A DNA stretch of 8,040 bases from an uncultured Granulosicoccus sp. (GCA_938016235.1 CALLPU010000004.1:1-8040), one strand, 5' to 3'. Numbered from the stretch's first letter, positions 1 to 7,344 are shown. The notes: a model not told the origin generated them from the letters alone. Made by a program: numbers and translations.

Positions 1-540
1 GTGCAACATCACCTCGATGATCGCAGACAGGTAATGACCGAACGTTGTGGGTTGTGCCGGCTGTCCATGCGTGTAGGCGACGATGAGCGTATCTCGCTCA
101 GTCGTTGCCTTTGAGATGAGCGTTGCGACCAGTTGATTCGCTTGCGTCAACCAGGTATCCGCCCGCTCGCGTAGCACCATCTTGAAAATCGTATGATCCA
201 TATCATTGCGCGAGCGTCCCGTATGCAAAGCGCCAGCCACATCTACGCCTAAACGGTTTTTCAGCTCTGACTCAACCAGAAAAAAATAGTCTTCGTACTC
301 ACCGGTGTATTCCAGTGTGGAGAGATCAATCTCGTCATCGATGGAACGAAGTGCACGTGCTATGGCACGCCCTGCTTCAGTCTCAACAATGCCTGTATCA
401 ACCAACATCACCAGATGCGCTCTGTTGATCGCGCTGACGGGCTCGACATAGTGTGCTTTCGCGCCATTGAACAAAGGCTCAAGCACCGTGCGCTTATACA
501 CGTCGTTGGGGAATGTGGTGTTGTCTGCGGCTTGATTCAT
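1..540 (-). CDS. Argininosuccinate lyase-like protein of the aspartase/fumarase superfamily (partial; C-terminus beyond left edge)
   Basis: The ATG is at 540-538 and 180 codons are open to the window edge, so about the N-terminal 40% of a typical 450-500 residue family member is visible. Two superfamily signatures can be read: HTGRSRND at residues 106-113 and AYTHGQPAQPTTFGHYL from about residue 155, with T157 and H158 matching the conserved Thr-His pair of ArgH. In the family these segments bind the fumarate part of the substrate and help catalysis, which is beta-elimination of a C-N bond releasing fumarate. The protein is not a standard biosynthetic ArgH. The usual N-terminal WGGRF segment is absent, and the residue after SRND is Met rather than the usual Gln. 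The start lies 7 bases after the MalG-type permease stop, with AAGGGA about 10 bases upstream, so it is co-transcribed with sugar transport genes. I infer a catabolic lyase, possibly acting on an amino-acid or sugar conjugate; the substrate is unknown. The catalytic serine loop is outside the window. Confidence 0.8.
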   Translation of the reverse strand, partial: MNQAADNTTFPNDVYKRTVLEPLFNGAKAHYVEPVSAINRAHLVMLVDTGIVETEAGRAIARALRSIDDEIDLSTLEYTGEYEDYFFLVESELKNRLGVDVAGALHTGRSRNDMDHTIFKMVLRERADTWLTQANQLVATLISKATTERDTLIVAYTHGQPAQPTTFGHYLSAIIEVMLH

Positions 541-547
541 TTTCCCA

Positions 548-1441
548 TCATCCCTTCAGGCCAGCCATGACAACACCGCGAATGATATAGCGTTGAAACA
601 CAAGAAATATGATCAGTGTGGGTATGGTGGCAAGCGCCGCACCGGTCATGATCAACTCCCATTCCACTTGCTGTTCAACGCTAAACGTTGTCAGCCCCAC
701 CGGCAAGGTATACAGCGCCTGGTCGTTGGTCACGATCAGTGGCCAGATGAAGGCGGTCCAGTTGCCCAGGAAAACGAAGATGGCCAGCGCTGCCAGTGCA
801 GGCTTGACCAGTGGCATGGCCACTGTCCACCAGATTTGCAGCTCGTTAAGTCCGTCGATACGTGCCGCTTCAATAAACTCATCAGGCACCGTCTCAAAGA
901 ACTGTTTCATCAGGAATGTGCCAAACGCTGTCATCAGACCAGGAAACATGATGCCCCAGTAGGTATCCAGCCAACCCAACGACTTGCTCATCAGATACCA
1001 CGGAATAACCAGCATCTCCGTGGGGATCATCAGCGTTGACAGAATGGCAATGAAAACGATGTACCGGCCTGGAAACCGGAACTTGCACAGTGCATACCCC
1101 ACCAGGCTGTCAAACAAAACGTTGCACACCGTCGTAATGGTCGCGATGATCATGGAATTGGCGAACCATTGGTAGAAACGTCCATCCTCCAGCACGTAGG
1201 TGTAATTCTCAAGCGTAGGCTCTTCAGGAATCAGATTCAGGTTATAAACCTCGTGCGGGTACTTGAACGAGGTCGACAACATGTAGGCGATGGGCATCAC
1301 CATTAACACCCCACCCACAAACAGCAGCAACCAGCGCAGATACTGCGCATAGTTGCGTTGTGGGGCGGGTCGCGACACGTGCAGTAGTGCCTCGCTACTG
1401 GGTTTGACAGCAAGATCGTCCGCAGTACTGGAGGTGGCCAT
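548..1441 (-). CDS. Carbohydrate ABC transporter permease, MalG-type (inner membrane)
   Basis: This 297-residue protein has the usual length and about six membrane segments of a MalG/UgpE-type permease. The first is near residues 36-58 (WLLLFVGGVLMVMPIAYML). The ATPase-coupling EAA loop is clear: EAARIDG starts at residue 191 and is followed by the typical Trp-rich MPLVKPALAAL stretch. The C-terminus, QRYIIRGVVMAGLKG, is the characteristic ending of this family (compare FQRYFVRGLTAGAVKG-type ends). It forms the transmembrane channel with the MalF-type partner encoded immediately upstream. Only one base separates that gene's TAG from this ATG, which indicates translational coupling. The N-terminal tail of about 30 residues before the first membrane segment is hydrophilic. 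The family assignment is firm. The transported sugar cannot be deduced from the permease. Confidence 0.95.
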   Translation of the reverse strand: MATSSTADDLAVKPSSEALLHVSRPAPQRNYAQYLRWLLLFVGGVLMVMPIAYMLSTSFKYPHEVYNLNLIPEEPTLENYTYVLEDGRFYQWFANSMIIATITTVCNVLFDSLVGYALCKFRFPGRYIVFIAILSTLMIPTEMLVIPWYLMSKSLGWLDTYWGIMFPGLMTAFGTFLMKQFFETVPDEFIEAARIDGLNELQIWWTVAMPLVKPALAALAIFVFLGNWTAFIWPLIVTNDQALYTLPVGLTTFSVEQQVEWELIMTGAALATIPTLIIFLVFQRYIIRGVVMAGLKG

Positions 1442-1442
1442 G

Positions 1443-2336
1443 CTAACGATCCCGAAGAATGCGCAACTGCAGCAAACTGACTAGCAGCAACACGGTAAAC
1501 AGGACGACCGTTTGAGCGGCAGCGTAACCCATGTTGTATCCATTGAACGCGGTATCATAAATCATCAACACCAGTGGTTTGGTTGAATTCAACGGACCAC
1601 CGGGGTTGTTCGTTGTCATGTTGAACACCTGATCGAAAATTCGCAAAAATCCTATTGAGGAAAAGACTACGATGAATACGATCGTAGGCTTGAGCAACGG
1701 CAAGGTGATTTCCCACAAGGTCGTCCACCACGACACACCATCAATCCTGGCTGCCTCATAATAGGTTTGTGGAATGGCTCTGAGCCCCGCCATGAATATG
1801 ATGATCTGAAAGCCCAGACCTGCCCAGACAGCAGGGGCCAGAATGGCGGGTAACGCGTTCGATGTAGAGTTGAGAAAGGCAATCTGGCTGATACCCAGGC
1901 TTGCTAGGAAGTTGTTGAACAAGCCTATCGGCACCGGCTGATAGAACCAGCGCCACACCCAGGCCATGGCCACCGTGCTGGTGAGAAAGGGTAGAAAATA
2001 CAAGGCCCGGATGAAGCCATGCATGAAACGCACTTTATCCAGATGATACGCAACAATGAATGAAATCAACAAACTGATCGGTGTGCCAATGATCAGGTAC
2101 AACATCGTATTCTTGAACACGATCCAGAACACCGGATCGTGCCAGAGCTTTACAAAATTATCGATGCCTGCCCAGCGACGGGTACCGAGCAGATTCCACT
2201 CCTGAAACGCCAGCAGGAATGCATTCGCCGTTGGATAGAAACGAATGCTGACGTAAAACAGAACCGGCACAGCCAGGAATGCCCACGCCCAGACAATCTG
2301 CTTCTGGGCAATGGACAGGTTTCGGTAGGCACTCAT
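1443..2336 (-). CDS. Sugar ABC transporter permease, MalF/UgpA-type (inner membrane)
   Basis: This 297-residue permease has about six hydrophobic segments. The first is near residues 13-32 (IVWAWAFLAVPVLFYVSIRF), followed by the typical YPTANAFLLAFQEWNLLG and, later, FLPFLTSTVAMAWVWRWFY stretches. The EAA loop begins at residue 194 (EAARIDGVSWW, then ITLPLLKP) and is the contact site for the ATPase subunit. The FDQVFNMTTNNPGGP segment is typical of the MalF side of such pairs. The short N-terminus resembles UgpA/LacF-type proteins rather than E. coli MalF, which carries an extra periplasmic domain. The gene lies 52 bases after the binding-protein stop. I found no convincing hairpin or terminator in that gap and no strong Shine-Dalgarno sequence before this ATG. 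The gene is part of the same operon. Confidence 0.95.
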   Translation of the reverse strand: MSAYRNLSIAQKQIVWAWAFLAVPVLFYVSIRFYPTANAFLLAFQEWNLLGTRRWAGIDNFVKLWHDPVFWIVFKNTMLYLIIGTPISLLISFIVAYHLDKVRFMHGFIRALYFLPFLTSTVAMAWVWRWFYQPVPIGLFNNFLASLGISQIAFLNSTSNALPAILAPAVWAGLGFQIIIFMAGLRAIPQTYYEAARIDGVSWWTTLWEITLPLLKPTIVFIVVFSSIGFLRIFDQVFNMTTNNPGGPLNSTKPLVLMIYDTAFNGYNMGYAAAQTVVLFTVLLLVSLLQLRILRDR

Positions 2337-2388
2337 CTTGGTAGGCGGCTTTGCTCGACGTTAACGCTAGTGGGTCGTGCGGCTAGTC

Positions 2389-3639
2389 TCACTGATAATA
2401 TTCATCGAGAATAACCTGCTCCGCTGTAGCGGCGTCTGACAGTGCCTCTTCAAGTGACTGCCCCTCCAGCTCCACTCGGCTTACCATGTCTACAAGCACT
2501 TGCCGCTGAGCGCTTTCATTGGCAAACACGGTGCTGTTAGCGTACTCCAGCCCGCGTACAAACGGCCCGTAAACCGCATGCCCCTTGTTTGCTTCTGTCA
2601 GTGCTGTTGATGGCTTTGCCGGCAGCTCGCCAACGGTGTCAAGCCAGATCTGCATGGCTTCATCGGAGGTCACGTATTGCATGAACTTGACGGCTGCATC
2701 GTATTTCTCATCGCTGGCCTTGGATGTAATGGCATTGACCCAGTAAGACGAGTAGTTGGACTTGATACCGGTTGGACCGGCAGGAAGTTCAGCCACACCC
2801 CATTTCAAACCACGCGTTTTGTCCAGCGCACCGATACGGAATGATCCGTCAATATGCATACCGGCACGACCCGCCTTGAAAGCTGCCTGTGCTTCGTCCA
2901 TGAACCCGTTAACCGTAACGCCATGCTCACTGCGCAAACCATCGTAGAAAGCCAGCGCAGCCTTACCCGCGTCATCGTTGTAGTTGACCGTCTTGTATCC
3001 ATCTTTGTAGGGATCGCCACCGAACTGCCGTGTCAACACTTCTCTGAACCAGTGATGGTCCTGCCCCGTCATACCCGTTGTTATACCCACACTGGTGACA
3101 TTTCCAGCGCCATCTTTCTTCGTCAGCTTCTTGGCTGTTTCAACCAGCTCGTCCAGGGTGGCTGGCGGTGACTCAATGCCAGCCTCTTCGAACAGGCGTT
3201 CGTTGTAAAACAGGGCCAGCGATCTGACCGCCGTGGGTAAAGCCATATAGCTATCACCCCGTTTCATGGCAGACACCATCGGAAAGAACTCGGCTTCTAT
3301 CATGCCCGGGTCGAATACATCGTTGGGAAGTGGCTGAATGAGTTCAGCATCAACGTAATCGTTCAACCATCCGTAAAACAGCTGCACGACGTCCGGTCCT
3401 TCACCGGCCGGGATAGCCGCCGCCACCTTGGTTCGATAATCCGCATATGGAAAATGTGACATTTTCACTGTGATGTCAGGATTCGCTTTCTCGAAGTTTT
3501 CGATGAGCGTATCCATCGCAGTCACTCGCGCTTCAAAAAAATACTGCCAATACTCGATTTCAACGGCTTCGGCAGTGGCCATGCCAACCGACAAAACGCC
3601 TGCAGCTGCGGCTGCAATCCACTGTTTGGGCTTTCTCAT
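2389..3639 (-). CDS. Periplasmic sugar-binding protein of an ABC importer (family 1 extracellular solute-binding protein)
   Basis: This 416-residue protein has a length normal for family 1 sugar-binding proteins. It starts with a clear signal peptide: basic MRKPK, a hydrophobic Ala-rich core, and probable cleavage after AEA at residue 25 (AEA|VEIEYW). There is no lipobox cysteine, so the mature protein should be free in the periplasm. Family features include the early FEKANPDITVKMSHFPYADY segment, GPDVVQLFYGW, LFYNERLFEEAGI and the C-terminal FMQYVTSDEAMQIW ... GELPAKPS stretch. As first gene of the transport operon it has the best ribosome binding site (AGAGGAGA at 3652-3645). It captures the substrate and delivers it to the two permeases encoded just downstream. 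The ligand is not readable from sequence. A neighbouring ROK regulator and deacetylase suggest a glycoside or an N-acylated amino-sugar derivative, which is inference. Confidence 0.94.
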   Translation of the reverse strand: MRKPKQWIAAAAAGVLSVGMATAEAVEIEYWQYFFEARVTAMDTLIENFEKANPDITVKMSHFPYADYRTKVAAAIPAGEGPDVVQLFYGWLNDYVDAELIQPLPNDVFDPGMIEAEFFPMVSAMKRGDSYMALPTAVRSLALFYNERLFEEAGIESPPATLDELVETAKKLTKKDGAGNVTSVGITTGMTGQDHHWFREVLTRQFGGDPYKDGYKTVNYNDDAGKAALAFYDGLRSEHGVTVNGFMDEAQAAFKAGRAGMHIDGSFRIGALDKTRGLKWGVAELPAGPTGIKSNYSSYWVNAITSKASDEKYDAAVKFMQYVTSDEAMQIWLDTVGELPAKPSTALTEANKGHAVYGPFVRGLEYANSTVFANESAQRQVLVDMVSRVELEGQSLEEALSDAATAEQVILDEYYQ

Positions 3640-3644
3640 AGTGC

Positions 3645-3652
3645 TCTCCTCT
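3645..3652 (-). promoter_or_regulatory. Ribosome binding site of the sugar-binding protein gene
   Basis: On the minus strand the sequence AGAGGAGA ends five bases before the ATG at 3639-3637. It is a near-ideal Shine-Dalgarno match and the strongest in the window. It fixes the start of the binding-protein gene and suggests high translation of this first gene relative to the permeases, whose sites are weak. Confidence 0.75.
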
Positions 3653-3669
3653 GACGTGTCATGACTTTA

Positions 3670-3687
3670 TTAACTCAATTAAGTTGA
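3670..3687. promoter_or_regulatory. Operator-like dyad 1 in the divergent control region
   Basis: The 18-base sequence TTAACTCAATTAAGTTGA is an inverted repeat centred between 3678 and 3679, with seven of nine base pairs symmetric (mismatches at C76/A81 and T71/G86 in the 3600s numbering). It is AT-rich with an AACT...AGTT core, compatible in size and composition with sites bound by dimeric ROK/NagC/XylR-type repressors. It overlaps the proposed -10 box of the transport operon. Its function as a ROK operator is inferred from position. Confidence 0.45.
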
Positions 3688-3695
3688 ATATTCAA
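3684..3695. promoter_or_regulatory. Operator-like dyad 2: perfect 12-base palindrome
   Basis: TTGAATATTCAA is a perfect palindrome centred between 3689 and 3690, 11 bases (about one helical turn) from the centre of dyad 1. It is flanked at equal distance (three bases) by AATT on both sides (3677-3680 and 3699-3702), giving a larger 26-base symmetry. It overlaps the proposed -35 box of the transport operon. Together the two dyads look like a compound operator or two staggered sites on the same DNA face. Binding by the adjacent ROK protein is inferred. Confidence 0.45.
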
Positions 3696-3719
3696 GAGAA
3701 TTCGATTAAAACCCGCACA

Positions 3720-4919
3720 ATGAATGTTCAACAAAATCAAGCCATCGGTTCCAATCCCGGACGAACACGGCTGCATAACAGACGGTTGGTGCTGGAGCAT
3801 GTTCGAGCCCAGCAGCCCGTTGGACGAGCGCAAATCGCTCGTGCTACACGCCTGAGCACACAAGCTGTCAGTAATATCATTGCCGAGCTTGAGGGCGAAG
3901 GCTGGCTGCATGAGACAGGGCGAGCCTCCAACGGTCGAGGCCTACCCGCCGTCTTGTATGCACTGAAAGCGTCCGGTGCTGCCGCCCTGGGAGTTGAAGT
4001 GAGACCGGATGCCGTGCTCGCAGCGCTCGTCGACTTGATCGGCAAAACGCGGTTCACCGATCGAGTGGAACTGCAGAGTACCGATCCTGCGCATGTCGCC
4101 GAGGTGGTGAATCAATTGAAAATCGAGGCGTTGTCCAAAAGCGGTATAGCAGCCAGGCGATTACTCGGCGTTGGGGTGGTCATGCCAGGGCCCTTTGGCC
4201 AAGTCGGCTTGTCTGACGCCGGCCAGTCTGCATTGCCCGGCTGGCACGGCGTCGATGCACAGGCATTGTTCGCCGACACGCTGAAGGTGCCTGTTGTGCT
4301 TGAGCACGATTCCATTGCCGCAGCCCTGGCAGAACGGGTTGGTGGCGTTGCCAAAGAACTCGGTACCTACTGCTTCATCTACTTTGGAACCGGTGTAGGG
4401 CTTGGCGTCATGAACAATGGGTACATGATCCGCGGCGCTTTCGGCAACGCCGGAGAACTCGGCCATGTGGTGGTACAACCGGGCGGCAATGCCTGTGCCT
4501 GTGGCAACCGGGGTTGCCTGGAAACCTACATCAGCCGATTTTCGGTGCAGCAGCATTTGCAACGCCATGGTATCGATATACACAGTGGCGATGATCTCCA
4601 AGTCCTGTTTGATCAACGCCAACCTGCCTTGATGCATTGGCTTAACGAGGCCACGACACCGCTTTCCCATGCCATCGGGATTCTCGAAAACCTGATGGAC
4701 CCCGCCACCATCATCATTGGTGGCGCATTCCCTGACGACCTGTTTGATTATTGGATCGACAAGATGGTGTTGCCGCCTGGCACGCTGGCTGAACGCCCAG
4801 ACCGGCACATCGCACGCGTGATGCGCGGGGCATCGGGGCGGATGTCGGCCACCTACGGTGGTGCAGCCCTGATTATCAACGACGTGTTTACGCCTCGTAT
4901 CGCAGCCGAGGCATCGTGA
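3720..4919 (+). CDS. ROK-family transcriptional repressor (NagC/XylR type)
   Basis: Taken from the ATG at 3720 the protein has 399 residues, the usual size of ROK regulators. An N-terminal winged helix-turn-helix lies at about residues 35-63 (GRAQIARATRLSTQAVSNII, then AELEGEGWL). The sugar-binding ROK domain follows, with GVVMPGPFG, EHDSIAAALAE and YFGTGVGLGV. The signature GELGH has E246 and H249, and the zinc motif C-x-C-G-x2-G-C uses C259, C261 and C266, with E268 after it. The DxGxT phosphate-binding motif of ROK kinases is absent from the GVEVRPD position, so it is a regulator, not a kinase. It is transcribed away from the transport operon and probably controls it through the dyads between them. 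A TTG at 3684 would add 12 residues in frame. I prefer ATG because the TTG lies inside the palindrome and the extension carries no domain. Neither start has a good Shine-Dalgarno sequence. Confidence 0.93.
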   Translation: MNVQQNQAIGSNPGRTRLHNRRLVLEHVRAQQPVGRAQIARATRLSTQAVSNIIAELEGEGWLHETGRASNGRGLPAVLYALKASGAAALGVEVRPDAVLAALVDLIGKTRFTDRVELQSTDPAHVAEVVNQLKIEALSKSGIAARRLLGVGVVMPGPFGQVGLSDAGQSALPGWHGVDAQALFADTLKVPVVLEHDSIAAALAERVGGVAKELGTYCFIYFGTGVGLGVMNNGYMIRGAFGNAGELGHVVVQPGGNACACGNRGCLETYISRFSVQQHLQRHGIDIHSGDDLQVLFDQRQPALMHWLNEATTPLSHAIGILENLMDPATIIIGGAFPDDLFDYWIDKMVLPPGTLAERPDRHIARVMRGASGRMSATYGGAALIINDVFTPRIAAEAS

Positions 4920-4956
4920 GAGCTGATTCACCCCTTATCACTGTCGGAAAATTCCC

Positions 4957-7329
4957 ATGCCCCTTAACCCAGTAGACAAAATTGAACGCCAAATCAAGAT
5001 GCCTCGCCATGTTGAACTGTGGCGAGCGTTGCAACCACTCAAGAGTTGCGTCTCGTTCATGAATACCGGCGCACATCCAGACGACGAAACCTCAGCCATG
5101 CTCTCCCTGCTCAATCTTCGCCACGGCATGAGTATGTCCTTTGCCTGCGCCAATCGGGGTGAAGGTGGTCAGAATGATGTGGGAACAGAGGTCTCTGAAA
5201 ATCTGGGCGTTGTGCGTACTGCCGAAATGGAACGTGCTGCTGACGAGCTGGGCTTGCGGTTGTACTGGTTGAGTGAATCACCTGAAGACTCGATATTCGA
5301 TTTCGGGTTTTCCAAAAGTGGCGTAGACACACTCTCGCGCTGGGGGCATCAACGCACCCTGGATCGAATGGTCACGATTATCCGCCAAGAGCGTCCCGAT
5401 ATTCTATGCACAACGTTTCTGGATGTACCAGGGCAACACGGTCATCATCGCGCCATGACTGAAATTGCCTTGCAGGCAGTGTCAGTTGCTGCTGATTGCG
5501 CAGTTAACACAGGCTCTCTGCCTGCGTGGCAAGTGCGCAAGTGCTATCTACCGGCATGGTCGGGTGCGGGCGATGCTTACGATGATGATCTACCGCCTCC
5601 AGCAGCAACACTGACCATCAGTGGCCAGGGTGAAGATGCAATTACCGGTTGGACCTACGAGCAGTTGGGGCAACAGTCTCGAGCCATGCACAAAACGCAG
5701 GGCATGGGACGATGGATAACGCGTGGCCAGGAAAGGGATTGGCCATTGCACCTGGCAACGTCCAGCATAACCGAGCCCGACACATCAATCATCGCCGGCC
5801 TGCCTGCCTCTCTTGGAACACTGGCAACCTACGCCGGTGCACAGAGCATACAGGACGCACTGACAGCTTCGCAAAACTCCATCGACGCTGCATTAGAGGC
5901 ATTCCCAGACTACGAACGCATACGAAAGGCTGCCTCCCAGGCTGTCAGTGACCTCAGATTGGCCATGGAGCGATGCCCGGAAGCCGCCCGACATGAGGTG
6001 ATGCACCGGCTCGCGCTGAAAGAGCAGCAGCTTGCAAAAGTCATTCGCCTTTCAGCCAGAGCATCGGTATCTGGTTGGCTCGACAAGGATAAATGGCGCC
6101 CGGGTGATCAAGCACAGTTTCATCACGAGCTCTTTTCAGGCGACGCCGAACGCGTAAGTGTCAACCTTAAACATTCCGATGACTGGACGGTGCAAGGAAA
6201 CACCGTGACGCTGGCTACCCATGCACCCATTCACGATCCCTATCCATCAAGCTACCTGCCAGAGCAGCCACGGCTACCCGCTATTGAAATCACGGTGTGT
6301 GTTGATGGCATTGAAACACAAACCTTACTGCCGCTAGACACGCCTCCTGTCGTGTTACCCGACACTAGCGCGCACCTTAGCCCGCCCTCTCGCGTTCTGA
6401 ACATGGCAACTTCACAACGTACTGTCGATATCACCGTCTCAGAAACCTACCCTGCTCATGCTGAAACCTCTCTACAGGTGCCGCCAGGCTGGCGTTGCAC
6501 ACGAACAGCGGACGGTTATTCGATCACGGCTCCTGAGCAAACAAAGACCCGCCGTGAAGTATTTCCCTTGCTCGTCGATGGCGAAGAAACGGCCACCGTG
6601 CATCGATTTGCCCACTCACATATCAATCCATGCGCCAGGGCGGTTCCCGCAGTGGTCACCATTCAAACGATCGATGCGCTCATTACGCCTACCCGCATCG
6701 GCTATGTGGGCGGTGGCAACGACACGGTATTTCAGCGACTACAAGAACTCGGCTTTACCCCTTTTGCGGTAAGCGATGACATGCTCGCAAGTGCTCAGGA
6801 ACTATCCCGGTTCGACACCATTCTGGTAGGTGTTTTCGCCTTTCGTACGCGCGCAGCGCTACAGCGCAATCTAAACCTTCTGCATGACTGGGTTCAGCGT
6901 GGCGGCAACCTTGTCACCCTGTACCATCGCCCTTCAGATGCCTGGGATCCAGACAAGGTGCCGCCTCTGCCTCTGACTATTGGCAAACCTTCCCTACGTT
7001 ATCGAGTAACTGATGAGAACGCTGCGGTCACTCACTTGCTACCTGACCACCCACTACTTAATACACCAAATATTATCAACGAGACGGATTGGCAAGGTTG
7101 GCACAAAGAACGAGGGTTGTATTTTGCAAAATCCTGGGACCCGTCATACGCTGCGTTGTTATCCATGGCAGACCCGGACGAGTCAGCACATAAAGGCGCG
7201 CTGTTGTCTGCACGAGTCGGTAAAGGCAGACACACGCATACCTCACTCATACTCCATCATCAGATGGAAAAGCTTGTGCCGGGTGCGTACCGACTCATGG
7301 CCAATCTGGTTGCTGCGGTCGCAACGTGA
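4957..7329 (+). CDS. Large PIG-L/LmbE-family deacetylase with C-terminal glutamine-amidotransferase-like domain
   Basis: This 790-residue protein has three regions. Residues about 30-270 are a PIG-L/LmbE zinc deacetylase domain. It carries AHPDDE at residues 39-44 (H40 and D43 as likely zinc ligands, D42 as likely base), the ANRGEGGQND segment and QHGHHR at 160-165, which should supply the third ligand (probably H164). Family members remove N-acetyl groups from GlcNAc-type glycosides, as in mycothiol, bacillithiol and GPI synthesis. Residues about 300-380 are helical and charged, and a beta-rich stretch follows to about 570. From about 578 (RIGYVGGGNDTVFQRL) to the end is an alpha/beta domain resembling ThuA or amidotransferase-like folds. 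No cysteine sits in its expected nucleophile region (GGNLVTLYHR), so amidotransferase activity is unlikely. There is no signal peptide, so it should be cytoplasmic. It follows the repressor gene by 37 bases and is probably co-transcribed. The true substrate is unknown. Confidence 0.88.
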   Translation: MPLNPVDKIERQIKMPRHVELWRALQPLKSCVSFMNTGAHPDDETSAMLSLLNLRHGMSMSFACANRGEGGQNDVGTEVSENLGVVRTAEMERAADELGLRLYWLSESPEDSIFDFGFSKSGVDTLSRWGHQRTLDRMVTIIRQERPDILCTTFLDVPGQHGHHRAMTEIALQAVSVAADCAVNTGSLPAWQVRKCYLPAWSGAGDAYDDDLPPPAATLTISGQGEDAITGWTYEQLGQQSRAMHKTQGMGRWITRGQERDWPLHLATSSITEPDTSIIAGLPASLGTLATYAGAQSIQDALTASQNSIDAALEAFPDYERIRKAASQAVSDLRLAMERCPEAARHEVMHRLALKEQQLAKVIRLSARASVSGWLDKDKWRPGDQAQFHHELFSGDAERVSVNLKHSDDWTVQGNTVTLATHAPIHDPYPSSYLPEQPRLPAIEITVCVDGIETQTLLPLDTPPVVLPDTSAHLSPPSRVLNMATSQRTVDITVSETYPAHAETSLQVPPGWRCTRTADGYSITAPEQTKTRREVFPLLVDGEETATVHRFAHSHINPCARAVPAVVTIQTIDALITPTRIGYVGGGNDTVFQRLQELGFTPFAVSDDMLASAQELSRFDTILVGVFAFRTRAALQRNLNLLHDWVQRGGNLVTLYHRPSDAWDPDKVPPLPLTIGKPSLRYRVTDENAAVTHLLPDHPLLNTPNIINETDWQGWHKERGLYFAKSWDPSYAALLSMADPDESAHKGALLSARVGKGRHTHTSLILHHQMEKLVPGAYRLMANLVAAVAT

Positions 7330-7344
7330 AGAACACCTGTGACA

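Larger units (their letters stand above)
3667..3695 (-). promoter_or_regulatory. Candidate sigma-70-type promoter of the transport operon
   Basis: On the minus strand, TTGAAT (3695-3690) and TAATAA (3672-3667) are separated by exactly 17 bases. The start point would fall near 3660, about 20 bases before the AGAGGAGA site. The -35 matches the consensus at four of six positions and the -10 at three of six, so this would be a weak or controlled promoter. Both operator-like dyads described separately lie within it, which is the arrangement expected for repression by the divergently encoded ROK protein. The boxes were picked by eye. Confidence 0.4.

Noticed and set aside
593..1039. Plus-strand open frame of 148 codons opposite the MalG-type permease gene
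   Set aside because: It is an antisense shadow with low-complexity His/Gln-rich composition and no domain; the minus-strand permease has clear family motifs throughout.
2337..2388. Gap after the binding-protein gene, considered as an attenuating hairpin or terminator
   Set aside because: Only a short CGTTAACG palindrome and a repeated ACTAGC were found; no stable stem with a T-run is present.
3720..4919. ROK protein considered as a sugar kinase
   Set aside because: It has an N-terminal helix-turn-helix and lacks the DxGxT ATP-binding motif at the start of the ROK domain.
4161..4931. Minus-strand open frame of 256 codons opposite the repressor gene
   Set aside because: It is antisense to a well-supported ROK coding sequence and has no recognisable domain or ribosome binding site.
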